A stretch of 24,521 nucleotides of DNA from CBDHHC01 sp050633205 (GTDB taxonomy: Bacteria; Pseudomonadota; Alphaproteobacteria; Rhizobiales; CBDHHC01): positions 1 through 24,521 of the forward strand of contig JBOEGA010000179.1 in NCBI GenBank assembly GCA_050633205.1. The letters run 5' to 3'. This document shows, piece by piece, positions 15,181 to 22,846 of this stretch (positions are counted from its first letter, which is position 1; every line of letters begins with the position of its first letter). The position numbers were made by a program, and so were the translations under genes. The notes below the pieces were generated by a model. That model was not told where the DNA came from and made no database searches. It saw nothing but the letters and a program-made list of their open reading frames with translations.

Positions 15181-15268
15181 GCGATCAAATCGATGTGGAA
15201 TTCACTATAGCTTTGGCGCCTGGAAAGTGAATACTACTATTAGCTAACTTATGATCAGGAGCTTCAAA

Positions 15269-16471
15269 ATGAGCTTTATTGCCGAGTCTTTAAGTCGTGT
15301 AAAACCTTCACCTACAATTGCGGTTTCTACGAAAGCCCGTGAGCTGAAAGCCGCAGGCAAGGATGTTATAGGATTGGGAGCAGGTGAGCCGGATTTTGAT
15401 ACACCAGAAAATATTAAGCAGGCAGCTATAGATGCAATTCAGCGTGGGGAGACCAAATACACTGCGGTGGATGGTATTCCTGAATTAAAGCGGGCAATCT
15501 GTGATAAATTCAAGCGTGAGAATGAGCTGGACTACAAGCCCTCCGAGGTTACTGTAGGCACTGGTGGCAAGCAGGTTATTTATAATGCTTTTCTGGCGAC
15601 GCTGAATGAAGGTGATGAAGTTATTATTCCTACACCTTACTGGGTGAGCTACCCTGATATTGTATTGCTTGGTGGTGGCACACCTGTTTTTGCTCATGCA
15701 ACAATTGAGACGAAATTCAAGCTTACAGCAGAAACACTGGAAGCCGCTATTACACCCAAAACAAAATGGGTTCTGCTGAACTCTCCGTCCAACCCATCGG
15801 GTGCAGCTTATAGTGCTGATGAGATGAAGGCCCTTACTGATGTGCTGATGCGCCACCCTGATGTGTGGGTGATGACCGATGATATGTATGAGCATCTTGT
15901 TTATGACGGGTTTAAATTTGTTACACCTGCCCAGGTTGAGCCTGGTCTGAAAGACCGTACTTTGACTATTAATGGTGTATCCAAGGCTTATGCCATGACA
16001 GGCTGGAGGATTGGTTATGCAGCGGGGCCAGAAGTTCTGATCAAGGCTATGGCGAAAATTCAGTCACAGTCGACATCGAACCCCAGCTCTGTCAGCCAGT
16101 GGGCAGCCGTTGAAGCTCTGAATGGCGTTCAGGATTTTCTTTCAGTAAGAGCTGATGCTTTTAAGGAACGTCGTGATCTTGTCGTATCAATGCTGAATGC
16201 TTCCGAGGGGATTGAGTGTATCAGTCCTGAGGGTGCATTTTATGTTTATCCTTCTATAGCAGGATGTATCGGTAAGACGTCTGCAGCGGGCAAAGTGATT
16301 AATAATGATGAGGACTTTGTTACAGCGCTTCTGGAAGAAGAAGGGGTTGCAGTTGTTCATGGAGAGGCATTTGGCCTTTCACCGAATTTCCGTGCTTCCT
16401 ATGCGACTTCCAAGGAAGCTCTGGAAGAAGCCTGTAAGCGTATTCAGCGTTTTTGTTCCGGCTTGAAATAA
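15269..16471 (+). CDS. aatA: Aspartate aminotransferase (class I, subgroup Ib-like)
   Basis: 400 residues. A pyridoxal-phosphate enzyme that exchanges the amino group between aspartate and 2-oxoglutarate, cytoplasmic. The PLP-binding lysine is Lys239 in N-G-V-S-K-A-Y-A-M-T-G-W-R-I-G-Y; also visible are G-A-G-E-P-D-F-D-T-P (37-46), N-S-P-S-N-P-S-G (171-178), the Tyr/Asp block W-V-M-T-D-D-M-Y-E (200-208), and F-R-A-S-Y-A-T-S near residue 377 with the substrate-carboxylate Arg. The ATG at 15269 is chosen because AGGAG (15257-15261) precedes it by seven bases and the protein then begins M-S-F-I-A-E-S-L-S-R-V-K-P-S, as in relatives; the in-frame ATG at 15251 would sit before this ribosome-binding site. 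Such enzymes may also use prephenate or other acceptors. Confidence 0.93.
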   Translation: MSFIAESLSRVKPSPTIAVSTKARELKAAGKDVIGLGAGEPDFDTPENIKQAAIDAIQRGETKYTAVDGIPELKRAICDKFKRENELDYKPSEVTVGTGGKQVIYNAFLATLNEGDEVIIPTPYWVSYPDIVLLGGGTPVFAHATIETKFKLTAETLEAAITPKTKWVLLNSPSNPSGAAYSADEMKALTDVLMRHPDVWVMTDDMYEHLVYDGFKFVTPAQVEPGLKDRTLTINGVSKAYAMTGWRIGYAAGPEVLIKAMAKIQSQSTSNPSSVSQWAAVEALNGVQDFLSVRADAFKERRDLVVSMLNASEGIECISPEGAFYVYPSIAGCIGKTSAAGKVINNDEDFVTALLEEEGVAVVHGEAFGLSPNFRASYATSKEALEEACKRIQRFCSGLK

Positions 16472-16476
16472 ATTGT

Positions 16477-16514
16477 TTCAGGTCCTGATGGAAAAACATC
16501 AGGACCTGAGTTTT
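16477..16514. terminator. Terminator between convergent genes
   Basis: A perfect 13-bp stem (16478-16490 with 16497-16509, core CAGGTCCTGATG/CATCAGGACCTG), a six-base loop GAAAAA and then four T residues on the + strand. It ends the aminotransferase transcript. Its 3' edge touches the stop codon of the convergent gene at 16514. Confidence 0.85.
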
Positions 16515-17491
16515 CAGAGACGTAAAATTTCTGTTGCCGGGCCATCAGCTTCAAAGCCCTGGGCCATTATTTCTCCGGTAGATGCGTCTGCGATCAAAGC
16601 CAGTCGTGTTCTCTCATTTAGTACTGGTGCCTGTAGCCAACTGAAATCCTGTTCAAGGCAACAGAGTTGCTTATCCATCATTGAGGCTCTGTTTTCATTG
16701 TCTTCGCCCCGGCTGTTTCCGGTCCACTCAAGCTTTTGCCAGGAATTTGCTGCTGCGTTCGGTCCTTCCAATATATGGGACTGTTCAGGACGCCGCTCAA
16801 TTACACAGGCTTCATCGGGTGTCAGGCCGCTGATGATGAAAATAGCAGAAGTTGCGACTGGCGTAACAGTCAGAATATGTTTTGCTTCTTCATAGTTTCT
16901 GGCATTTTCAAAAACAAAGCGTAATAAATGTGAGGGTGGTAAAAAATTATTATGCCAGACCCTGTGTCTGTTAATCAGCCAATCTACAAGAAAAATACCT
17001 GTCGTACTTTCCATGGGTGCCTGATTTAGTCCTATTGCAAAACGTCCTTTGGCGACTGCCTGTAATACTCCCGAGTAACCTGGCCAGGTCAAAGATATCC
17101 ATTCTCCGTGAGGGTTCGGAATTCTCAGAGCTATGATCTGACTGCCAAGACCTTTGTCGGGCCAGTCCAATACTCTGATCAGGCGTGAGCTTTTGCATTG
17201 AGGGTCGGGTGCTGCCTTGCTGGTGCAGCCCCACTCATAACTTACGTTGAGGAAATGGGCTCCCGAACGTCCCATATAATCCGAGACCTGATCAATTTCT
17301 TCCAGGTAAGGATTATTGTTCTTTAAAAGCCAGTTGCGTGAGCGTCTATCCCCGAATTTCAGAAGAAGTTCAGGGTAGCGTTTTGATGCTCCGCCAATCA
17401 GAGTGTGCGCTCGCTCAGTTTCTTGTTTTAATGTTTCAAGGCACCAGTTTTCACCAGCATCTATCACGGGAATTTGTGGCAGGAGACTCAT
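16514..17491 (-). CDS. Probable Ntn-hydrolase of the acid ceramidase/NAAA/C45 type
   Basis: 325 residues with no signal peptide. The block E-W-G-C-T-S (87-91) followed by R-V-L-D-W-P (106-111) is the pattern of Ntn amidases in which a cysteine, exposed by self-cleavage, is the nucleophile (here Cys89) and Arg/Asp lie about 17-20 residues on. The later L-T-W-P-G-Y-S-G-V-L-Q-A-V-A-K-G-R-F-A-I-G-L-N-Q (133-156) matches the second conserved part (t.pG..G.l.g.n..G.a...N). In the acid ceramidase/NAAA group such enzymes hydrolyse N-acyl lipids; penicillin-V-acylase and acyltransferase C45 relatives use other amides. If Cys89 becomes N-terminal, the first 88 residues would form a small alpha subunit. 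It stands alone, convergent with the aminotransferase and divergent from the DUF992 gene. Substrate unknown. Confidence 0.65.
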   Translation of the reverse strand: MSLLPQIPVIDAGENWCLETLKQETERAHTLIGGASKRYPELLLKFGDRRSRNWLLKNNNPYLEEIDQVSDYMGRSGAHFLNVSYEWGCTSKAAPDPQCKSSRLIRVLDWPDKGLGSQIIALRIPNPHGEWISLTWPGYSGVLQAVAKGRFAIGLNQAPMESTTGIFLVDWLINRHRVWHNNFLPPSHLLRFVFENARNYEEAKHILTVTPVATSAIFIISGLTPDEACVIERRPEQSHILEGPNAAANSWQKLEWTGNSRGEDNENRASMMDKQLCCLEQDFSWLQAPVLNERTRLALIADASTGEIMAQGFEADGPATEILRL

Positions 17492-17715
17492 TTATACCGA
17501 TATTTCCTTTATTATTGGGAGCGCAAAATGCAAATCATATGTGCTTCAGTATATCGTAATGCAGGTAAAGCTGAACAAGAACAGAGTATCAAGAAATGTT
17601 TGTTATTTCTAAAAATTGTTTTGGTTAACGCAGTACCAATGATTGTATGCTATTGTGTAAATGATGAGAATCTAATTGAATTTGTTGATGGAAAACAACA
17701 TACGAGGAACAAAGA

Positions 17716-18222
17716 ATGAAGAGTTGTTTATCTTCTATATATTTTACTGCGGCACTGTTTTTATCTGCGGTCGTTTCTTTTTCGGCATTTGATGTTCAGT
17801 CAGTGCAAGCTGGCGAGCGCCGGATAGAAGTCGGGGTTTTGAGATGCCATATTTATGCTGGCTCCAATTACATTATCGGATCAAGAAAAACTCTTCGCTG
17901 CAAGCTTAGAGGTAAATCCGGTAAACTTCTGGGACGATACAGAGGTGAAATTAAACGTCTTGGAATTGATCTGGGGCAAGCAAGCCGGACTGTTATGTCA
18001 TGGACAGTGATTGCTCCAACAAGAGGGTTTAAAAGAACTTCTCTGGATGGGGATTATGTTGGTTTGTCTGCTGATGTTGCTGTTGGCGTTGGTGGCGGTG
18101 CCAAGGTTCTTGTCGGTGGTTCAAGAGATACGATTACTTTACAGCCATTAAGTCTTCAGGCTCAACGCGGCCTGAATGTTGCGCTTGCTGTTGCGGGTAT
18201 GTCTTTGTATTCACAGTACTAA
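17716..18222 (+). CDS. DUF992 family secreted protein
   Basis: 168 residues. A signal peptide covers about 1-32 (cleavage near V-Q-A|G). The mature part begins E-V-G-V-L-R-C (39-44) and contains G-S-R-K-T-L-R-C (55-62), so Cys44 and Cys62 likely form the disulfide typical of DUF992. The W-T-V-I-A-P-T segment (96-102), D-Y-V-G-L-S-A-D-V-A-V-G-V-G-G-G-A and the closing Q-P-L-S-L-Q-A-Q-R-G-L-N-V-A are also family features. The family is common in alphaproteobacteria and has no established function. GAGGAAC upstream of the ATG supports the start. The promoter should lie in the 224-bp divergent gap to the amidase gene; I cannot place it. Confidence 0.88.
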   Translation: MKSCLSSIYFTAALFLSAVVSFSAFDVQSVQAGERRIEVGVLRCHIYAGSNYIIGSRKTLRCKLRGKSGKLLGRYRGEIKRLGIDLGQASRTVMSWTVIAPTRGFKRTSLDGDYVGLSADVAVGVGGGAKVLVGGSRDTITLQPLSLQAQRGLNVALAVAGMSLYSQY

Positions 18223-18230
18223 TGTTCTGA

Positions 18231-18261
18231 AAAGAGAGGCTGTTCCCGGCCTCTCTTTTTT
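18231..18261 (+). terminator. Terminator of the DUF992 gene
   Basis: A perfect 10-bp stem AAAGAGAGGC/GCCTCTCTTT (18231-18240, 18249-18258) with an eight-base loop and a T-run to 18261. The left-arm AAA would give a weak T-run on the other strand, so it may also serve the convergent deacylase gene. Confidence 0.9.
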
Positions 18262-18271
18262 ATCTCCATTA

Positions 18272-18880
18272 TCAGAATTTGTAGCCAAATCTTGCTCCGG
18301 CGTTTGTAAGGCCGGCATTTCTACTGCAAAGGTTAGCATTGGACATATGGTCTACTGTAATGAGCAGACTCCAGTGCTTGTCCAGCAGGAGGCCTAGTGA
18401 AGCTGATTCCCTGAAATTTAACGAACAGCCATAGGAGTCACTGGGAGTATCCAGCGGGCCATCATGAACTGCTCCACCAAAAGAACTTTCAAAAAAGATT
18501 TTGTCTGTAATTTTATGATCCCATGTCAGTCCAAAATAAAACATGCTGGTCGAATTTGCTGTGTTGATATTTCCACCAATATGGGGGCGTGGTCTGATGA
18601 AGTGGTTGATTATTTTATTGGGATGGGACCATGAAGGTTTTCCGAATAACATTTCAAGATTAATGTCTGTGCCTTCTTCAGTGCCACCGTTGTCAGGTTC
18701 TACATTGTGAACAAAGGCGCCTACTCTTACTTCATCAATTCGAAATATTGTATCCTGTCTTTCACGGAGGATCTGGCCGCCAGCAGCTGCGTGTCCGGTT
18801 GCAGACAGAAGCAGGATAACAGACAAGGAAAATTTACTAATGTAATTCAGGAAGGCTGAACAGGATAAAATTCTGGGCAT
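18272..18880 (-). CDS. PagL-like lipid A 3-O-deacylase (acyloxyacyl hydrolase)
   Basis: 202 residues. A signal peptide covers about 1-33 (A-A-A|G). The rest has alternating beta-barrel character and ends in Phe202, as outer-membrane proteins do. The active-site block D-H-M-S-N-A-N (177-183) holds the His-x-Ser pair of PagL (His178, Ser180). The preceding L-N-F-R-E-S-A-S-L-G (154-163) and the closing G-A-R-F-G-Y-K-F match alphaproteobacterial PagL relatives. Enzymes of this family remove the 3-O-linked acyl chain from lipid A in the outer membrane. The third catalytic residue (Glu in PagL) is not certain; Glu158 is a candidate. Cys152 and Cys185 could form a disulfide. It converges on the DUF992 gene. 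Confidence 0.85.
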   Translation of the reverse strand: MPRILSCSAFLNYISKFSLSVILLLSATGHAAAGGQILRERQDTIFRIDEVRVGAFVHNVEPDNGGTEEGTDINLEMLFGKPSWSHPNKIINHFIRPRPHIGGNINTANSTSMFYFGLTWDHKITDKIFFESSFGGAVHDGPLDTPSDSYGCSLNFRESASLGLLLDKHWSLLITVDHMSNANLCSRNAGLTNAGARFGYKF

Positions 18881-19014
18881 GGATATCGCTCTGATTGCGT
18901 TTTGAATGAATGGTTCAACTCTGACGCAACGAACGAAACTAATGCAGGACCAAGGACAGTTCCCCGGTCACAGTAAATCAATAACATGCAGGATTTTTCG
19001 TACCACATGTGCTG

Positions 19015-19030
19015 TAATTTATGAATTACT
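19015..19030. repeat. Short palindrome between the twin-transmembrane and deacylase genes
   Basis: GTAATT-TATG-AATTAC, perfect 6-bp arms, in the gap downstream of the twin-transmembrane gene and about 135 bp upstream of the deacylase start. It has no clear T-run on the minus strand. It could be a regulator site for the deacylase gene or a chance AT-rich repeat. Confidence 0.25.
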
Positions 19031-19074
19031 TTTCAATTGATTTGCAGATATTTATTACGGATATATTAAAGTAC

Positions 19075-19263
19075 TTATCTCGTAGTGAAGTATAGTGATG
19101 CCATCAATAGTACAATTGCGATAAATTGCAGTATGATACGCCATCTCATTATGTTTTGACTTAAATTATGATTGTTGCCTCTTTTCATGTTCAGCAGACC
19201 GAGTATGAGAACAACAAGTACGGATACGACTGCTACTGTTGCTATAGTTGGCAGAAATTGCAT
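19075..19263 (-). CDS. Twin-transmembrane (HIG1-like) small inner-membrane protein
   Basis: 62 residues: two hydrophobic helices (about 5-25 and 43-59) joined by a basic, polar loop with N-L-S-Q-N-I-M-R-W-R-I-I-L-Q (33-46). This loop matches the S-N-x-L-M-R-x-R-V-x-L-Q signature of bacterial twin-transmembrane proteins related to HIG1, the mitochondrial family that associates with respiratory supercomplexes. A role near cytochrome oxidase is thus possible but not shown here. AGGA about ten bases before the ATG supports the start. The neighbours are a deacylase and a dehydrogenase, so context says little. Confidence 0.75.
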   Translation of the reverse strand: MQFLPTIATVAVVSVLVVLILGLLNMKRGNNHNLSQNIMRWRIILQFIAIVLLMASLYFTTR

Positions 19264-19316
19264 GAATAGGGCGTCCTTTTTCAGAGAATGATTCGTCTGA
19301 CCTTACAAATAATGGT

Positions 19317-19359
19317 TAAGTAGATTGTGAAGGATATCTATCTCATTCAAATCTACTTA
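19317..19359. repeat. 10-bp inverted repeat between the dehydrogenase and twin-transmembrane genes
   Basis: TAAGTAGATT (19317-19326) and AATCTACTTA (19350-19359) are perfect complements around a 23-base spacer. It lies between the end of the dehydrogenase gene and the start of the twin-transmembrane gene, both read on the minus strand. No T-run follows on the minus strand, so it is not a classic terminator. It may be an RNA hairpin in a 5' leader or a spaced operator. Confidence 0.45.
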
Positions 19360-19399
19360 GTTTTATACAAGAGCTGGAGGTGACAAAAGGTCTTGTCTA

Positions 19400-20272
19400 T
19401 CAACCCCGTCTAATCAAACTATCTGATAAAGTTCTTGGCAGGATGCGTTTTCCAATTGCTACCATATATGTTGGCACGGATACCTTATAGCGTGCTTTAG
19501 GGCGAGGGCTTTCAACAGCATGTATAAGCTTTTTCAAAACTGCTTCGGGTTTCTGCTTCAGGAAAGAGCGTCCACCCTTTTCGAATTTCTCAATCTGGTT
19601 CTGATAAATCTCAGTATGAACTGAATTATCTATATCAATATTATCAACCAGTGCCTGACAGGCATGCTCTACAAATTTACTTTTGATGGGGCCGGGTTCG
19701 ATCAGGCTTACATGGATACCTGATCCACGAAGTTCGTGGCGCATGGCATCGCTTAATGCTTCAAGAGCAAATTTAGACGCATTATATGCACCTCTGAATG
19801 GAGGAGATACCAGGCCCAGAACTGATGAGCACTGGACTATTCTGCCTTCACCAATGTTGCGCATATTCGGAATGATACGACGTGTCAGGTCATGCCAGCC
19901 AAAGAAGTTGGCCTCGAACTGAGCCCGTAGTACATCTGTACGAAGATCTTCAACCGCGCCGGGTTGCGCATAGGCGCCATTATTGAAGAGGGCATGCAGT
20001 TTACCTTCTGTATGCCAGAGTGTGTAGGTTACGCATGTCTCAATTGTATTTGGTTTGGTATAATCCAGAAGCAGTGCTTCCAGCCCATGATCCAGCAGCA
20101 TTTCCAGATCAGTGTTATTTCGAGCGGTTGCAAAGACTCTCCATCCCCGTTTTTTAAGTCCAAGGGCGCAAGTCAGGCCTATGCCGGATGAACATCCTGT
20201 TATCAGAATATTTCTGGGCTCCTGTACTTCCTCTTGTTCTTCTTCTGATCTTTCTTCGATATCTTGTTTCAT
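19400..20272 (-). CDS. Short-chain dehydrogenase/reductase (classical SDR)
   Basis: 290 residues. The cofactor motif T-G-C-S-S-G-I-G is at 25-32, the structural N-N-G-A at 97-100, the catalytic Ser in C-S-S-V-L-G (about 149-154), and Tyr163/Lys167 in Y-N-A-S-K. The A-T-A-R-N segment after the second strand (Arg51) suggests NADP(H). The arrangement resembles the retinol/steroid-dehydrogenase-like branch with a C-terminal extension (about 225-290) that often contacts membranes or lipids. The first 20 residues are highly acidic, with six glutamates in E-E-R-S-E-E-E-Q-E-E-V, which is unusual; no good Shine-Dalgarno stands before this ATG, so the start is less sure, but the next methionine is too far inside the domain. 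Substrate unknown. Confidence 0.88.
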   Translation of the reverse strand: MKQDIEERSEEEQEEVQEPRNILITGCSSGIGLTCALGLKKRGWRVFATARNNTDLEMLLDHGLEALLLDYTKPNTIETCVTYTLWHTEGKLHALFNNGAYAQPGAVEDLRTDVLRAQFEANFFGWHDLTRRIIPNMRNIGEGRIVQCSSVLGLVSPPFRGAYNASKFALEALSDAMRHELRGSGIHVSLIEPGPIKSKFVEHACQALVDNIDIDNSVHTEIYQNQIEKFEKGGRSFLKQKPEAVLKKLIHAVESPRPKARYKVSVPTYMVAIGKRILPRTLSDSLIRRG

Positions 20273-20572
20273 GGATTTTTGCTCGATATTAGATTATCTG
20301 GGGGACTATGTACTGGATTTACGAAGCAAGCAATTGATAAACTTGTCGAGTATCGAGTTCATTTTCGATTTTATTTGTTTTAAAGCTGGCCCTAATTTTT
20401 ATATTGCAGGTCCAATATATTATCTCAGCCTTGTAAAGTATCATTACTGTTTATTTAAGAGTAGAGAGAATAGCATATACCGGACTTACAGTTATCTTTT
20501 TTAGGGTTGCATTATGCCTTTTCCGAGACCAGAAGAAAAAAAGTTCTGCCTTAAAGAGGAAAATATGAATAA
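20273..20572. other. 300-bp AT-rich gap
   Basis: It lies upstream of the dehydrogenase gene and downstream of the TPR gene (both minus). I see no terminator hairpin, no consensus promoter and no convincing gene. A 24-codon reading frame at 20515-20589 on the + strand is discussed among rejected items. Confidence 0.5.
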
Positions 20573-22846
20573 TCAGGTATGGCTGTAACTATAAGCTTTG
20601 TTTTTAGTATGTGAGAAGAGCTTGTTTGCATTGATCTGAAAGTCATTGGCAGCGAGCTCCATAATAGCGGACAGGTTATCATGGACCCGTTCTGCAAAGC
20701 TTGTCTGCCCCAAAGAAGAGTAAAGGTCATATGCTTCAGAAAATGCCTTTTGAGCTGCCTGTAGTTTTTCTCCGCTGGCTTCTCTTCGTCCCAGATCTGC
20801 AAGGACATTGGCCATGTTATTCAGTGCAGTTGCACGTTCCATAGAAGAGGGACCAGGCTTCCATTCTTCCAGTGCCTTCTCGTATGAGTCTATAGCCAAT
20901 TCCAGGCAAGGGGTTCCTCCGCCCATAGCACCTGATAATGTAAGTGCTTCTGCCAGTTTATTTTTTATCTGGGCCCAAAGAAGAGGAGCGCGTTCTCTTT
21001 GTAATGCAGACAGGGATTTATGATAGGCCTGAACCGCCGTATCTATCAGATCAGATCCCTGACCGTTTTTATATTTGGAAGCTGTTATCAGGTTTTCTGC
21101 CAGTTCGCTCTGAAGGGTTGCCCAATCCCGGCTCATTTTTTCCCTATCCGTACAGGCAATGGCATCAGTATATGCTTTTGAAGCATGATCCAGTGTGGTT
21201 ATGTCAGATGAACTGCGGCCCTGCCAACCATAATTGCGAGCCAGCTGCCCATAGAGCCTGCCTTTTATCTGAGCAGGTACTGATAGTTTTTTTATACCGC
21301 TGCCAGCACCGTTTTCAATTATTTCAAGTGCCTGATTATAGCAATCCGAGGATCGTTTGATGAAACTGCTGTTGCCTGTGTTTTTTCCAAGCTGCCCTAG
21401 AGCCATTCCCATAAATTCCAAAGAATGCAGCCTGTCATATATATCAAGGTTTTCAGGTTTTTTCAGTATTTCCGAGAACAGAGAGATGGCCTGTTGCAGA
21501 TTATTTTCACTTTCAGACTGATCGCTGTACTGGCAGCCTATTCTTGTAAGAGCATGGGCTCTGGTTAATCTTTCTGATATCAGTTTTTCTTTATCATCAC
21601 GTCTGCCGGTTTTAATACCAGAAAGAATTGTTATGGCTTCCTGAAGTCGTTCCTTATTGCCTGCGCGTTCTCCCAGATCAATCAGGGTTTGAGCCAGAGA
21701 TAAACGAACGGTTCTTTCCAACTGACTATCTGATATTTCCGAATAAGCCTGCAGCGCTCCATAATATGCGGATGTGGCCTGTTCCAGTCTTTCAGTTCCT
21801 GGAATAATTCGACCCAGAATATGCAGGACGTCACCAATCCTGCTTTGTATTGCTGCCAGAGAAGATGTGCGGTTATGGGCGTTCCAGACACGTTTTATGG
21901 TCTGAAGTGTGTGTATCGAAGTCTCCAGGCTATCGGTGTCACTATATCTTTCACCCATAGATATCTGGGCTTCACTTCTAAGCTCCTGAAGTTGCGCCCA
22001 TAAAATCGGATATCTGGTTCGTGACAGAATTGATTGTGCGTCACTTATAAGGTCCATTGACGCTTCATATGTTTCCATGCCTGTGATCAGATGTGCCTGA
22101 GCCAGCTTCAGTGCAGCAAGATTACTGAGCGTCTGGCCATAGATCAGGTCGGATTTTACTCCCTGCCAGTCGGTTATTAATGTCTGATAGGCCCGGATTG
22201 CTCTGCCAATTTTTGCTGTATCTTCTGATACTATACCTACAATGGACCATGCCCATGCCTGAAATCTTCTTAGTATAAAGATGAAATTTGCCGGCATATT
22301 TTCCGGAGGGTTTGATATTGTCTGGTCGAGATAAACTGATAATTCACGCACTCTTGCTGAATAGGCTAGGCGCTGCTGTTTGTTTTCCGCTGCAGGTACA
22401 GGGAGTTGTGCAAGCGTGAAGAGGGCTAACAGGGGAGTATAATGCTCTACCTTGTCAACCGGAATGGGCTCAAGTTCCTTTATTGCGATATCAAGAGGTG
22501 AATATGTTTCTGCGGGTTCACCTGCAGACAGGGCGCTGTATTTAAAGCGTTTGTTGGATTTATCTGCCTTAATCCAGATCAAAAGGTCTGAATTTCTGTT
22601 TCTCAGTAATTCTTCACGCTTTTCAGGGGCATTGCGGAGAAGTATGTCCCATTGCTCCTGTTCAACTGGAAAGCGGCGATGAAGGGGAGAAAGTTTCAGT
22701 TTTAATTTTGACCGATAACAAAGCCTGTGCTTCACAAGTCCCAGAATTCTGGTTCTTAAATAGTGACCATTGCCAGACGGACTATCTGCGAAGAATATTT
22801 TTGTTTTATCAAAAACTGCAGTGAGATAATTCCGATTTAATCGCAT
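20573..22846 (-). CDS. Large TPR-like repeat protein, cytoplasmic, function unknown
   Basis: 757 residues without signal peptide or membrane helix. The first 130 residues form a separate basic domain with K-T-K-I-F-F-A-D (14-21) and S-D-L-L-I-W-I-K-A (86-94), which resembles the small N-terminal sandwich domain (D-L-L-I-W-G-E-V type) found before TPR arrays in other alphaproteobacteria; this is recollection, not a search. Residues about 200-740 are helical repeats of some 50-55 residues with a recurrent W-A-x-L-Q/I-x-x-x-L-A-E-x-L core (for example R-D-W-A-T-L-Q-S-E-L-A-E-N-L and L-L-W-A-Q-I-K-N-K-L-A-E-A-L) alternating with A-x-x-A-Y-x-x-A-L helices. Such arrays are protein-interaction scaffolds. 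No enzymatic partner domain is fused and the gene stands alone, so no pathway is suggested. The ribosome-binding site is weak. Confidence 0.75.
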   Translation of the reverse strand: MRLNRNYLTAVFDKTKIFFADSPSGNGHYLRTRILGLVKHRLCYRSKLKLKLSPLHRRFPVEQEQWDILLRNAPEKREELLRNRNSDLLIWIKADKSNKRFKYSALSAGEPAETYSPLDIAIKELEPIPVDKVEHYTPLLALFTLAQLPVPAAENKQQRLAYSARVRELSVYLDQTISNPPENMPANFIFILRRFQAWAWSIVGIVSEDTAKIGRAIRAYQTLITDWQGVKSDLIYGQTLSNLAALKLAQAHLITGMETYEASMDLISDAQSILSRTRYPILWAQLQELRSEAQISMGERYSDTDSLETSIHTLQTIKRVWNAHNRTSSLAAIQSRIGDVLHILGRIIPGTERLEQATSAYYGALQAYSEISDSQLERTVRLSLAQTLIDLGERAGNKERLQEAITILSGIKTGRRDDKEKLISERLTRAHALTRIGCQYSDQSESENNLQQAISLFSEILKKPENLDIYDRLHSLEFMGMALGQLGKNTGNSSFIKRSSDCYNQALEIIENGAGSGIKKLSVPAQIKGRLYGQLARNYGWQGRSSSDITTLDHASKAYTDAIACTDREKMSRDWATLQSELAENLITASKYKNGQGSDLIDTAVQAYHKSLSALQRERAPLLWAQIKNKLAEALTLSGAMGGGTPCLELAIDSYEKALEEWKPGPSSMERATALNNMANVLADLGRREASGEKLQAAQKAFSEAYDLYSSLGQTSFAERVHDNLSAIMELAANDFQINANKLFSHTKNKAYSYSHT

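Larger units (their letters stand above)
14648..15268. other. 620-bp gap without a protein gene, holding a small RNA gene and the aatA promoter
   Basis: The first 200 bases after the LysR gene are AT-rich and show nothing I can name. From 14856 on come an inverted repeat, a promoter with TATAAT, a small RNA gene ending at 15058, a T-rich tract with a short inverted repeat (GCACTG 15077-15082, CAGTGC 15100-15105), and a TTGACA promoter with a leader for the aminotransferase gene. These are listed separately. Confidence 0.7.

Noticed and set aside
15195..15212. GGAATTCACTATAG, resembling the end of a phage T7 promoter and an EcoRI site
   Set aside because: Only the last bases agree with the T7 consensus and the surroundings are normal chromosomal sequence, so this is coincidence and not vector.
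20515..20589. 24-codon + strand frame with an AGGG upstream, and an inner ATG after AAAGAGGAAA
   Set aside because: It overlaps the 3' end of the TPR gene on the other strand, and the peptide is polar and without a recognisable character. The inner start gives only seven residues. Probably chance.
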